64,000 bases of DNA, taken from Musa acuminata AAA Group. Its lineage: Eukaryota; Streptophyta; Magnoliopsida; Zingiberales; Musaceae. Position 1 is the first letter of the stretch. The number at the start of each line of letters is the position of its first letter. Shown here piece by piece: positions 11,014 to 20,618 of this stretch. The notes beneath the pieces were generated by a model. That model saw nothing but the letters and a program-made list of their open reading frames with translations, did not search any database and was not told the origin of the DNA. The position numbers and the translations under genes are program-made. The DNA lies in NCBI RefSeq assembly GCF_036884655.1, contig NC_088347.1, positions 16,849,501 to 16,913,500 on the forward strand, written 5' to 3'.

Positions 11014-12288
11014 TGTTGAATCTCGGATTTTGATGATGAAGTCAATTATAATTTGTTTAAACTAATCTATATGTTGAGAAAAGTGTGCAGGATTAACTAC
11101 GATGGCAGTAAGACATAAAGTAGGTGTTGTGCTAGAGTCAAGATCGAGATCTCTTTAGGGGTTCGAGAGTTCGACGAAAGTCTGAATGTTCATCGGAAGT
11201 TCTGTGGGAACCAACTGAGAAGTCCAGGAGCTTGCCGGGAGTCCACTGAAGCATTGTCGAGAGTTCGTCAGATGTTCACCGGAAGTACATCAGAAGCTCA
11301 CCGAAAGAGCAATTGATGCACCGGAGTAAGAAGTGCAGTAAACATGCATTAATTGTCATAGTTAGAGTGTAAATTAAGTTACGATTGGGAGGTAATCCCA
11401 CTAACTTAATTAGGGGTCAATTAGGCCCTTAATAGGGCTAAATTGGGCCGAATTGAGCACCCAATTCAGCCCCTGAATTCTTGGCCGGTGGTGGCACCGC
11501 TTGGAAAGTAGTGCCCTAGGAAATCTGGGCGGTGGTACCGCCGACAGTTATTGCTGCTAGTGGTGGTACCACCCCTGTCAAGCGGTGGTACCGCTAGAGC
11601 TCGGTCTCTGAGCTCTGTCAGGTAGTGGTACTACCCAGACTGAGTGATAGTACTACCCAGTGTCAGGTGTCAGGCGGTGGTACCGCCCAATAATGGTGGT
11701 GGTACCGCCAGAACCCATGAAATCCAGGATTAGACACTTTTTGACTCTATTTTTGAAGCCATTAGAGCCTATACCCTTTTTTGCATGAAAGGGCACGAAA
11801 ACATTGAGATATTATTGAGTTGTTGAGGTGTAAAAGTGTTGTAAGCAAGTGCTAGAGTTCTCCTTCTCCCTTTCTAAGTTTTGAGATCATTCAAGAGAGG
11901 TGTGAGACTTTTAAGGGTTCTCTCCTTAACCCATGAAAAGGAGAAAGCGTTGTAAAAGGTGGTTGGTCTTCACCTATTGAAGGAAGGCCTTTAGTGGATG
12001 CCAGAGACCTCATCGGAGGAGGAATTTGAAAGTAGATGTAGGTCATGTTGACCGAACCACTCTAAATTCTAGTTTGCTTTTCATTAGTGTAATTTACTTT
12101 AACTGCAAATCATTTCATAGCAAACTGCATCTCCTCCTTATCTTGCTTATGCTCTCATACGTTTCAAGTTGCTATCCTTTCGATTCGATTTTCATCGAAT
12201 GTACGAAATATTTTATACAAAAATCTAAGAATTTTTCGCTGCACTAATTCACCCCCCCCCCCTCTTAGTGCTGCTCTTGATCCTAACA
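11014..12288 (+). repeat. Element A 3' LTR
   Basis: TGTTGAATCTCGG...GATCCTAACA. Matches the 5' LTR with many substitutions and small indels. The TATA box has decayed and a C10 run lies near 12252-12262. Confidence 0.92.
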
Positions 12289-12453
12289 CTTTCGGCTCAA
12301 CGTCCAATCTTCTGGCATATTTTTCTCTGACCCAACATGATTCTTCCTGCTTTAATTGTCTCTCCCTGATCGAAGCTTCCTACGTCACTCAAAATGCAAA
12401 TCAAATCATAAACACTATCAATTGATTTCATTATCAAAATCCGAGATTCAATA
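12289..12453 (-). repeat. E1 5' LTR, part 2
   Basis: Continues the LTR broken at 3982 (compare 48680-48845). It ends CCGAGATTCAATA, where family members have TTCAACA. A PPT complement follows, although the PBS is on the other side, so this LTR is shared between two tandem units. Confidence 0.85.
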
Positions 12454-12621
12454 ATCTCTCCCTTTTTTATGATGACAACTAATTGATTATAGAGTTAACC
12501 TTAACTCCCCTTAGCAAGTTTTACATCAACCAAGCTAACAAATTTTGCACCAAGCATCGGGTCTTCCGGATACAAACTTGATGATAGAGTTACCTGAAAG
12601 TCCTGATTCCTCCTCCCGATT
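12454..12621 (-). mobile_element. shrunken internal remnant of a tandem family K unit
   Basis: Begins with the PPT complement (ATCTCTCCCTTTTTT) and the usual post-PPT sequence. A short piece of the AT-rich spacer follows (12520-12560 matches 23403-23440), then about 60 bp I cannot place. It joins a 5'-truncated LTR, so gag, PBS and most of the spacer are gone. Confidence 0.6.
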
Positions 12622-13638
12622 CCAGGGATGAGAGGAGTATTTATAGGCCTTAAGTTGATTCAAACTTAGAGCCTAAAAAGATCTCATCCCGGGTTTCCCG
12701 GGTCCTAGCGGTACCATCGCCTACAACATTGATACTGGGCGGTACCATCGCTTGACACCCTGCCACTAGGCGGTATCATCGCCTGACAACCTATTAGAAA
12801 CTGTGTCTGGGCGGTACCACCGCCTAACACTGTCTAAGAGACTATGTCATGACAGTGCCACCTGTTGGGTCACAATTTGGGCCTTTCACTTGGCCCAACA
12901 CAGCTCAAACTTAGGCTCAATTGACCCCTAATTGAGTTGGCCCAACTCCAACCCAATTATGTGCTAACTACGAATTCTAAGACATTCACTAAGCTTAATA
13001 AGTCTATAAGTCTAGGTTTCTTTCGACAAGCTTCCGACGATCTTCTAGTGAACTTCCGACGATCTCTCGGTAATATTCCAACGGACTCCCTTTAATCTCC
13101 TGGACTTCACGACGATCTTCTTAGCGAGTTCCGACGAGCTTCTTCGGCAAGCTCTTGGACTTCTCGATCAATTCTGATAGAACTGTTGATGAACGTCCGG
13201 ACTTCCGATGAACTCTTGAACTCCCAACAAAATCTCGTTCTTGACTCCGAGACTTCATTTTGCTTTATGCCTTGCTATCATAGTTAATCCTACACACTTA
13301 AAACCCACTTCGATCTAGATAATTATTATAAAGCTTGAATCAAGTGTTGTCCGACCTATCATTGGTTTATTGACGCTTCATCCAATTATTCGACGCATCA
13401 TCCTCTCTTGTGGCCTATTGCCCAATTGGCTAGTTGTCCTCTACAACTCCAATTTCCTTAGCATAATATCCGCTCTTCTTGGCCCGATGCAAAAACTCAT
13501 AGCCCGAAGCCTTCTGTCGATACTTCGACTGATCCTTTGATGTGACGTCTAATCTTCTGACATGTTTTCTCCTGCCCAACATGATTATTCTGGCTTTTAA
13601 TTGTCTCTCCTTGATCAAAGCTTCCTTCATCACTTAAA
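12622..13638 (-). repeat. B2: truncated family K LTR, part 1 (hosts element D)
   Basis: Matches the E1 LTR from its TATA region onward (CCAGGGATGAGAGGAGTATTT). It contains GGCGGT/ACCATCGCC inverted repeats and runs to the D insertion. It resumes at 22803. The first 450 bp or so of the LTR on the left are missing. Confidence 0.82.
13634..13638. other. target-site duplication of element D (left)
   Basis: TTAAA before TGCTAG, repeated exactly at 22798-22802 after the other end. Confidence 0.9.
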
Positions 13639-15130
13639 TGCTAGTCATAGGTGCCCAGAAAGCAATCACATGAGTGATGGCACGTGTGACTTGATACAGA
13701 ATCTTTCTGCTTATTATATTTTGGCGTATATCACTTTATAACTATTGTATATTTGCATATATATTGTGATGTCCTTGGATTTCTGCAATGGGAATCAGAT
13801 CGTGATGAGATCACGATAATGAGATCGATTCACCTTTAAACACATATCCTAAATAATCCCGATCATAGGTTATTCGAGAGGGACATCGTGATAACCGGAC
13901 AGACTAGTGTGCTGTATACCCGTCCATATGATGGATGCAGGTGGTCTCATAGCTACTCGTGTAGGGACACTAGGGATACAGTACAGGTGCTCAAAGGAGA
14001 ATGAGTTCACTGATTGATCTGTTTACGGAATGTTGGATGGTTGATGATGCCTTATTGTCAGACAGCGATTCCGTAGTCCTAGTGGTATATCTGATCCTTA
14101 GACTTTAAACACCAAGGATGTCCTGTATGAGTGCTCCACTCTTTGACACCAGACTTATAGGTTTGGCTATCCCAGATCTAGTACAGTTGGTCATATGGAG
14201 TGGTAGTCAACCTTACGAGGGCTATTGAGTGTCGATAGAGGATCATCCACTCTCGGCGTCACGAGAGGAATATCCCATGTGTTCTTGCTCAGAAAAATCT
14301 CTGGCCAGGGTCATTCGGGTTGAGAGAGAAAGAGTTCTCTAAGAGAATCTGATTAGAGTGAGACTCGAGTAGAAACCGTATGGGTCTGACAGCACCATGC
14401 TCGATATACGGTCTCTGCGATATTAGATGGATGAGGGACTATAGGTACACAGTAATTGAGGACAGATAGGTCCAATGGATTGGATTCCCCTATATCGTCT
14501 AGGGACTACGGCGTAGTGGCCTAGTACGTTCATAGTCGATGAGTCAAGGGAATTATTACAGAGATAATAATTCACTGAGTTAGAAGGAGTTTTGACAGGT
14601 ATGACTCATGGCCAGCTCGATATTGGGCCTAGAGTGTCACACACATATGGTAGGCATTGCGATGAGTAGAGGTTCAGATATAAGATATCCGACGGAGCCC
14701 TTGTCTTATTGGATGCAGATCCAATACCCACTAGGGGAGGACCCATTAGGGTTTGACAGGGGACCTCTATAAATAGGAGGGATTCAGAGACTCATAGGCC
14801 AGAGCCTTTTGTTTGCCTCTCCTATTCTCCTTCCCCTCTCCACCTCAGAGTAGGCTTGGAGTTTTGAGGAGCGTCGTCGCAGCCTTGCTGTGTGGATCAC
14901 CGCTAGAGAGGAGGATGCTTGACCTCCTTCACCCTCTCCTAAAGATCTGTAAGGAAACAGGGATATACGATCTCCCTAGGTAACACAATATACTCTATAC
15001 GTAGTTTTCAGTTTCGCGGATTTTGCGCACCAATCTTCTCACGACGATGAACATCTCTTTGGGAATCGGGGATTTTGTTTTTCTTGTTCTTCCTTTGTGC
15101 ATGTGATGTCGCCCCCAAGATTTCCCAACA
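13639..15130 (+). repeat. Element D 5' LTR
   Basis: TGCTAGTCAT...TTTCCCAACA, 1492 bp. TATAAATA at 14768-14775 is the likely promoter. The PBS follows at once. Confidence 0.93.
14768..14775 (+). promoter_or_regulatory. TATA box of element D 5' LTR
   Basis: TATAAATA in CCTCTATAAATAGGAGG. The same motif is at 22435-22442, 43597-43604 and 45346-45353 in sister LTRs; D' 5' LTR has TATATATA near 27012. Confidence 0.65.
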
Positions 15131-15131
15131 G

Positions 15132-15143
15132 TGGTATCAGAGC
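15132..15143 (+). other. primer binding site of element D
   Basis: TGGTATCAGAGC, exact complement of the initiator tRNA-Met 3' end, one base after the LTR. Confidence 0.92.
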
Positions 15144-16954
15144 TAGGTTGTTCGTGCGAATGATTGGTTTTGAACTGCGTGTGTTGTGTTTAGGAAGAAT
15201 TTTAACGTCAAAATCGTTGATAGAAAAACAAGGGCAGTAACAGTTACTGCCCTCGATCTACGTGTGTGTAGCGCAACCGAAGGCAGGCAGCATAGGGGCT
15301 ACGCCTACAGCAGCCGACCGACGGCCTGCTTGCAGTAGGCTTGCAACCGGTGGGGCTGGCAACCCGTGGGTGCCCCACCCTTGGTCGTTGCCGCACGGCG
15401 CCGGCAGGCAGGGCTACAGGCAAGGCGGCCACCTGCGTGCGGGCACTATGCTCGCGCACAAGGGCGACGCCTGCGGGTGCTGGACCCACGGGCAGAGGCA
15501 CCGCGGGGCGAGGCGCCTGCGGCCGCAGCGCCTGCGGGCTGAGGCGCCACAGGGTAACGATGCTTGCGACCGTTACTCCTGCTGGCAAACCGCGCGCCCC
15601 CCTGCAGGAGTGGCCACCTGGCGGGGCACGACACCCGCGAGCACAGCGCTTGTGGGGGCTGCGCCACCCACGGTGGCGCCCACCTATAGGGGATGCGCCC
15701 CTACGCCCCGCCGCATAGGCCGCCGCCAACAGGGTGGCGGCGGTGGCAATAGCAAAGGGGAGTAGGGCATTAGGGTTTTCTGGGCAAAATATAGTTTTGC
15801 CCCTCGGAATTTGAGATATTACATTTTCTATCTTTTATCCAAATTACAAAAATACCCTTATGAATTCAGAAATTCCCTATATGTCCCTGATTTCATAAAA
15901 TACTAATTAATTAAAAGGTTTAGTGTATTATTATTTTTTATCATTATCTAGTAGTCATACATGATGATGATTATTTATACATGTGATGTATGATGTGTGG
16001 ACGGATGATCATAGACCGTGTGATGTGTGTACTTGTTATTATTATTATTGAGGTCTGCGAGCCTCTATTATATTTCTCATTTATTGTCGGGCCTGCGTGC
16101 CTATGATTAAGTTGTAATCACATGAGGAGGCACAGCGGGAGCGTGGATGCGATAGCGGGACCCACGAGACGGACGATCGCGATGCTTGAAGATGCATCCA
16201 GATGTTGACGGAACCGACGAGGACGAGATGGATGATCACAGGGCATGAAGATGCACCGTTGCACACATAGATCTTGATGTGAGTGATTATGCCTATTGGC
16301 TCGGGCCTAATCACATTAGGTTGTGGTCCATGATCATCTGGTGTGATTGCTTATACACATACTAGATATGTATATATATATTTGCATGCGATGTAGATAT
16401 ATATTAAATATGTATATGTGTGACATATAATATAAGGAGACCAAATCATAGAAACATCTCTCTCGATAATATTAAGTCGGTAAACGTGAAGCAATTAGAT
16501 TGACCCACGTGGCCTTCCATCGTTATAAATAGGAACCGATTCCCGGTGTAGATTGAGTTGGTCGAGTCCCTCGAGGGTATATCATCAAATCAGACTCATC
16601 TTGTAACGAAGATGTTGACTTAACCGAGCATCATGGTTGGTCGAGTCCCTCGAAGCCATGGTGATTCGGAGGCCGAACAGGACGGGAATCATAAGGAGTT
16701 GTGATCGGCAAGAGTTGCCTACCCTTTAGGCTTAGTGTGATTGGTCGAGTCCCTCAAGGTTACACTAAGACACTGATTGGATCCTGATCCCCACTAGAAG
16801 TCTGCCGGAGACTTCAGTTTCACGTGCTGAGGGTGTCGCGTGACTCGTTAGTAAAATATTGGGAGCATATTAAGATAGAAGTCCATATCTTGATAGTTTA
16901 TTTCTTGCAAAATCTGCATGTTATTCATTTCTACTGCATCTTTAATTTTAGAAA
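15144..16954 (+). other. long 5' leader of element D with a GC-rich island
   Basis: An 1.8-kb leader before gag. About 15240-15765 is strikingly GC-rich, built of GGC/CCACC-like runs, and open in several frames on both strands, which looks compositional and not coding. Then comes AT-rich sequence and a TATAAATA at 16524-16531. Three copies of GGTCGAGTCCCTCGAGG-like hairpin motifs lie at 16559-16577, 16639-16655 and 16743-16759. D' keeps a shorter version (27480-27710), apparently deleted between two GGGCA repeats. Confidence 0.6.
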
Positions 16955-17755
16955 ATGTCGCTTTCAAATCCCTTACGTGGCATGCTTGATGTCAACCGCC
17001 TCACTGGTCCAAATTATACGGATTGGCTCCGTAACTTGAGAATTATTCTCACGGCGGAGAAAATCGTGTACATCCTTGATATAGTGATGCCTACGCCCAA
17101 ATAAAGGGCAAGCGAGGATGAGATCGCTCGCTACGTGAAGTACATTGATGACTCCACTTTTGCTTAGTGCTATATGTTGGGCTCTATGACTCCTGAGTTA
17201 CAGAGACAACATGAAAAGATGGATGCCAGATCCATTCTCCTACATGTCCACAAATTGTTTGAGGAACAAGGAATGACTCAGCGATATTAGATATCCAAGA
17301 GCCTCTTCCGCGCTAGAATGACTGAGGGGACATCGGGTCAGAACCATGTCCTAAAGATGATTGAGTGGATAGAGAAACTCACAAGTCTAGGAATGGTCCT
17401 AGAGGATAACTTGTGTGTGGACATTGTGCTTCAGTCCCTACCAGATTCCTTTTCACAGTTCATAATGAATTTTAATATGAACAAGCTTGAGGTGACTCTC
17501 CCGGAGCTCCTCAATATGTTGAGGGAGGCAGAGAGTACTATTAAGAAAGAGAAGCTAGTTCTCTACACTAGTGAGACCAGAAAGAAAAGGAAAGCAAAAA
17601 GGTCTCTTAAGAAGGGAAAGGGCAAGGGCAGACCAGGTAAAGCAAAGGTTGCTAAGAAAGGCCCAGCAAAGGACAAAACCTAGTGCTTCCACTATGGCAA
17701 AGATGGGCACTGGAAGAGGAACTATAAAGAGTACCTTGCAGAGAGGGCGAAATAG
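16955..17755 (+). pseudogene. copia gag pseudogene of element D
   Basis: The ATG starts MSLSNPLRGMLDVNRLTG, followed by the copia gag NY..W motif. One frame runs throughout, broken only by stops at 17102, 17168 (CAG to TAG), 17288, 17681 and 17753. Recognisable parts are MLGSMTPELQRQHEKMDA, LPDSFSQFIMNFNMNKLEV and a basic stretch of Lys/Arg/Gly near 17580-17680. The zinc knuckle reads CFHYGKDGHWKRNY, with two of the CCHC cysteines changed. D' has a sister copy at 28941. Confidence 0.88.
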
Positions 17756-18860
17756 AAGCTTGGAGAAGCTTCAGGTACATTCATGATTAATCTCAAATTG
17801 TCAGATTTTTGTGATAGTGCATTGGTATTGGATACCAGTATTGCTTATCACATCTACAATTTATTGTAAATTCTAGCAAAGCCGAGGGGAGATTGGCGAG
17901 AGGAATATTGCATAAAGGTTTGTTTACGCTAGACACTACTCCACATATCATGAATGTAAGTGTCTAAGAGGAAACGAGATGAGGTGAACAATGCATACCT
18001 ATGACATTGTAGGCTAGGTCACATCCATGAGGGAATGATTCAAAAGTTGCTAAATGATGGATATCTAGATCCATTCGACTATGTGTCATATACAACTTGT
18101 GAGCCTTGCCATCGTGGAAAACTGACCAACTCTCCATTTAGTGGAACTAGAGAGAGCCACTGAGTTGTTGGAACTCATACATAGTGATGTATGTGGACCA
18201 ATGTTAACTCATGCCACTAGTGGTTACTCCTACTTCATTACCTTTACTGATGATTTCTCAAGGTATGGATATGTGTACTTAATGAAGTACAAGTCTGAGG
18301 CTTTTGAGAAATTTAGAGAGTATAAGAATGAGGTGGAGAACCAGATTGGAAAGAGTATCAAAACTCTTCGATCAGATCGAGGAGGTGAGTACTTAAGTAT
18401 ATAGTTTACTCAGTTCCTCAAGGACCATGGGATATTATCCCAATGGACACATCCTTATACACCTCATCTCAATGGTGTCTCTGGAAGGAGGAATCGTATG
18501 CTATTAGATATGGTATGGTCTATGATGAGTTTCGCTGACCTACCCATCTTATTCTAGGGATATGCCCTAGAGACCGCAGCTTACCTTCTAAACAGAGTTC
18601 CAACTAAGTCGGTAGTGTCTACACCATATGAGATATGGAAAGGGAAGAAGCATTATCTTAAGGTTGTTAAGATTTGGGGCTGCCTTGCCCACGTTAAAAG
18701 ACACAACCCCGATAAGTTAGAATCAAGGACAGAGCGATGCAAATTTGTGGGATACCCCAAGGAAACTTATGGGTATTATTTCTATCATCTCGAGGACCAA
18801 AAGGTCTTTGTAGCTAAGAGAGCAATGTTCCTTGAGAAGGAACATTATTGGCGGAGATAG
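17756..18860 (+). pseudogene. copia protease remnant and integrase pseudogene (element D)
   Basis: The protease motif reads LDTSIAYHI near 17828-17854, where D' has LDTGNVYHI, so the active-site Gly is lost. The pre-integrase motif (LGHIHEGMIQKLL...CEPC) is followed by the core: HSDVCGP, TDDFSRYGYVYLMKYKSEAF and RSDRGGEY. The third catalytic position reads NGVSGRRNR, where D' has Glu, so the DDE triad is broken. Stops follow RGGEYLSI (18404) and at 18556, the latter where D' has Trp. Confidence 0.87.
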
Positions 18861-19791
18861 TGGGAGAATGATAGAGTTGAGCAAGGCTGGAGAACCAAGC
18901 TCAAGCACCACTCTGCAGCCCGAGTCTGTTCAGGTACCTAATACACAAGTTTCAACTTTACGTAAGTCTGATAGATTATCTCATCCTCTTGAGAGATATG
19001 TGGGACATATTAGAGGAGAGGATGTTGAGGATATTGACCCTCAGACCTACGAGCAGGCTATTATGAGTATAGACTCCGGGAAATGGCAAGAAGCCATGAA
19101 TTCTGAGATAGATTCTATGTACTCCAACAAGGTTTGGAACCTAGCTGATACGCCCGAAGGTATTGTACCCATCGGTTGCAAGTGGATCATTAAGAAAAAG
19201 ATCGGAGTAGATGGAAAGGTAGAGACCTATAAAGCAAGGCTAGTGGCTAAGGGGTATCGTCAAAGGCAAGGTATTGACTACGACGAAACCTTCTCACCCG
19301 TAGCGATGTTAAAATCCATCAGAATTCTATTGGCTATTGCAGCACACTATGATTATGAGATCTGGCAGATGGATGTGAAAACCGCATTCCTTAATGGGAA
19401 CCTCGAGGAGGAGGTGTATATGATGCAACCTGAGGGATTCATATCCAAGAACTGCCCAGATAATATGTGTAGGTTGCTTAGATCCATTTATGGACTAAAG
19501 TTAGCTTCCCGAAGTTGGAACATAAGATTTGATGAGGCAATCAGATCTTATGACTTCGTTAAGAACGAAGATGAGCCTTGTGTGTATAGGAAGGTAAGTG
19601 GGAGCGCTATCACCTTTTTGGTGTTATATGTGGATGACATCCTGATCATTGGGAATGACGTAGGAATGCTATCCACAATAAAGGCTTGGTTATCTAGACA
19701 CTTCTCCATGAAGGACTTAGGGGAAGCATCCTATATCTTGGGGATTAGAATCTATAGAGATAAATCCAAGAGGATGCTTGGCTTGTCCTAG
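18861..19791 (+). pseudogene. copia reverse transcriptase pseudogene (element D)
   Basis: Frame-shifted relative to the integrase at about 18840, then open to 19791. It shows WQEAMNSEIDSMYSN, KWIIKKKIGVDGKVETYKAR, IWQMDVKTAFLNGNLEEEVY, LRSIYGLK and the active site LYVDDILIIGND (near 19624-19659). The catalytic residues are intact. The open stretch ends at a stop where the RNase H connection should continue (GLS then TAG, with SRYIETIVKRFG beyond). Confidence 0.9.
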
Positions 19792-20598
19792 TCCAGGTAC
19801 ATAGAAACCATTGTCAAAAGGTTTGGCATGGAAAATTCTAAGAGAGGTCTCATACCGATAAGACATGGGATATCTCTTTCTACGAGTATGTCCCCAAAGA
19901 CTCCAGAAGAAAGGGCGAACATGGATATGATACCTTATTCCTCAGCAATAGGGTCTATTATGTTTGTCATGCTATGTACTAGGCCTGATATAGCGCATAC
20001 TCTGAGTGTCACGAGCAGGTATAAGGCGAATCCAGGCTTGAAGCACTGGAAAGCAATAAAGTGTATCCTTAAGTACTTGAGAAGGACTAAGGATCTTTTA
20101 CTAGTACATAGAGGTAGTAGCCTTAAGGTTGAAGGCTACACAGACTCAAGTTTTAGTCTGATGTCGATGATAGGAAGGCGAATTCAGGGTATGTGTACAC
20201 CTTGAATGGAGGAGCCGTGTGCTGGAAGAGTTCCAAGCAAGATACTACTGCTGACTCGACCATCGAGGCGGAGTACATTGCTGCATCGGATGTAGCAAAG
20301 GAGGGAGTCTGGGTGAAGAAGTTCATCACAAATTTGGGAGTCATGCCGGGTAGTGAGGAGCCGATCTCCTTATATTGCAACAACAACGGGGCGATTACTC
20401 AAATAAGGAAACTTGGGTCTCATCAGAAGTGTTCTGAGGAGGTTCCAACTTATCAGAGAGATCATAACCCGAGGAGATGTAGCAGTGGAAAGAGTTCCAT
20501 CCGAAGATAACATTGCAGATCCATTGACAAAGCCGTTGTCTCAGATTGTCTTTGAGCGTCACAGAGGTCTGATGGGGATCAGACACATAGGTGATTGA
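19792..20598 (+). pseudogene. copia RT C-terminus and RNase H pseudogene (element D)
   Basis: Continues SRYIETIVKRFGM, LCTRPDIAHTLSVTSRY, LKYLRRTKDL and VEGYTDSSF. Two frame changes (about 20155 and 20410) then lead to AVCWKSSKQDTTADSTIEAEY, LYCNNNGAI and VPSEDNIADPLTKPLS, ending RHIGD and TGA. These are the ordered RNase H motifs of Ty1-copia elements. Confidence 0.87.
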
Positions 20599-20608
20599 CT
20601 TTAGGTCA

Positions 20609-20618
20609 AGTGGGAGAT
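20609..20618 (+). other. polypurine tract of element D
   Basis: AGTGGGAGAT immediately before the 3' LTR TGCTAGTC. Confidence 0.8.

Larger units (their letters stand above)
3983..12288 (+). mobile_element. Element A: autonomous-type family K copia retrotransposon, inactivated
   Basis: A full-length copia in the order LTR, PBS, gag, protease, integrase, reverse transcriptase, RNase H, PPT, LTR (8.3 kb). It sits inside the E1 LTR, with CTTT directly before (3979-3982) and after (12289-12292) the element; a 5-bp duplication is usual, so one base may have decayed. Every domain is broken by stops or indels. Its LTRs differ at roughly one base in nine over the first 180 bp by eye, so the insertion is old. 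The gag spacer with coiled-coil-like segments and the large size suggest the SIRE/Maximus side of copia, which I cannot prove here. Confidence 0.9.
1..12453 (-). mobile_element. E1: gag-only family K LTR retrotransposon (5' half), split by element A
   Basis: Read on the minus strand, the order is LTR (2807-3982 continued at 12289-12453), a primer binding site complement, a gag pseudogene, then about 1.8 kb of AT-rich noncoding sequence running off the window start. No pol follows gag. The second copy, E2 at the other window end, has the same layout with its polypurine tract present, so I infer a non-autonomous element mobilised by enzymes of relatives such as A or C'. Element A (3983-12288) interrupts the LTR. 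The 3' LTR lies outside the window. Confidence 0.75.

Noticed and set aside
15244..15765. ORFs of 125-167 codons on both strands in the D leader
   Set aside because: High G+C removes stop codons in all frames; no domain and no agreement with the shorter D' version.
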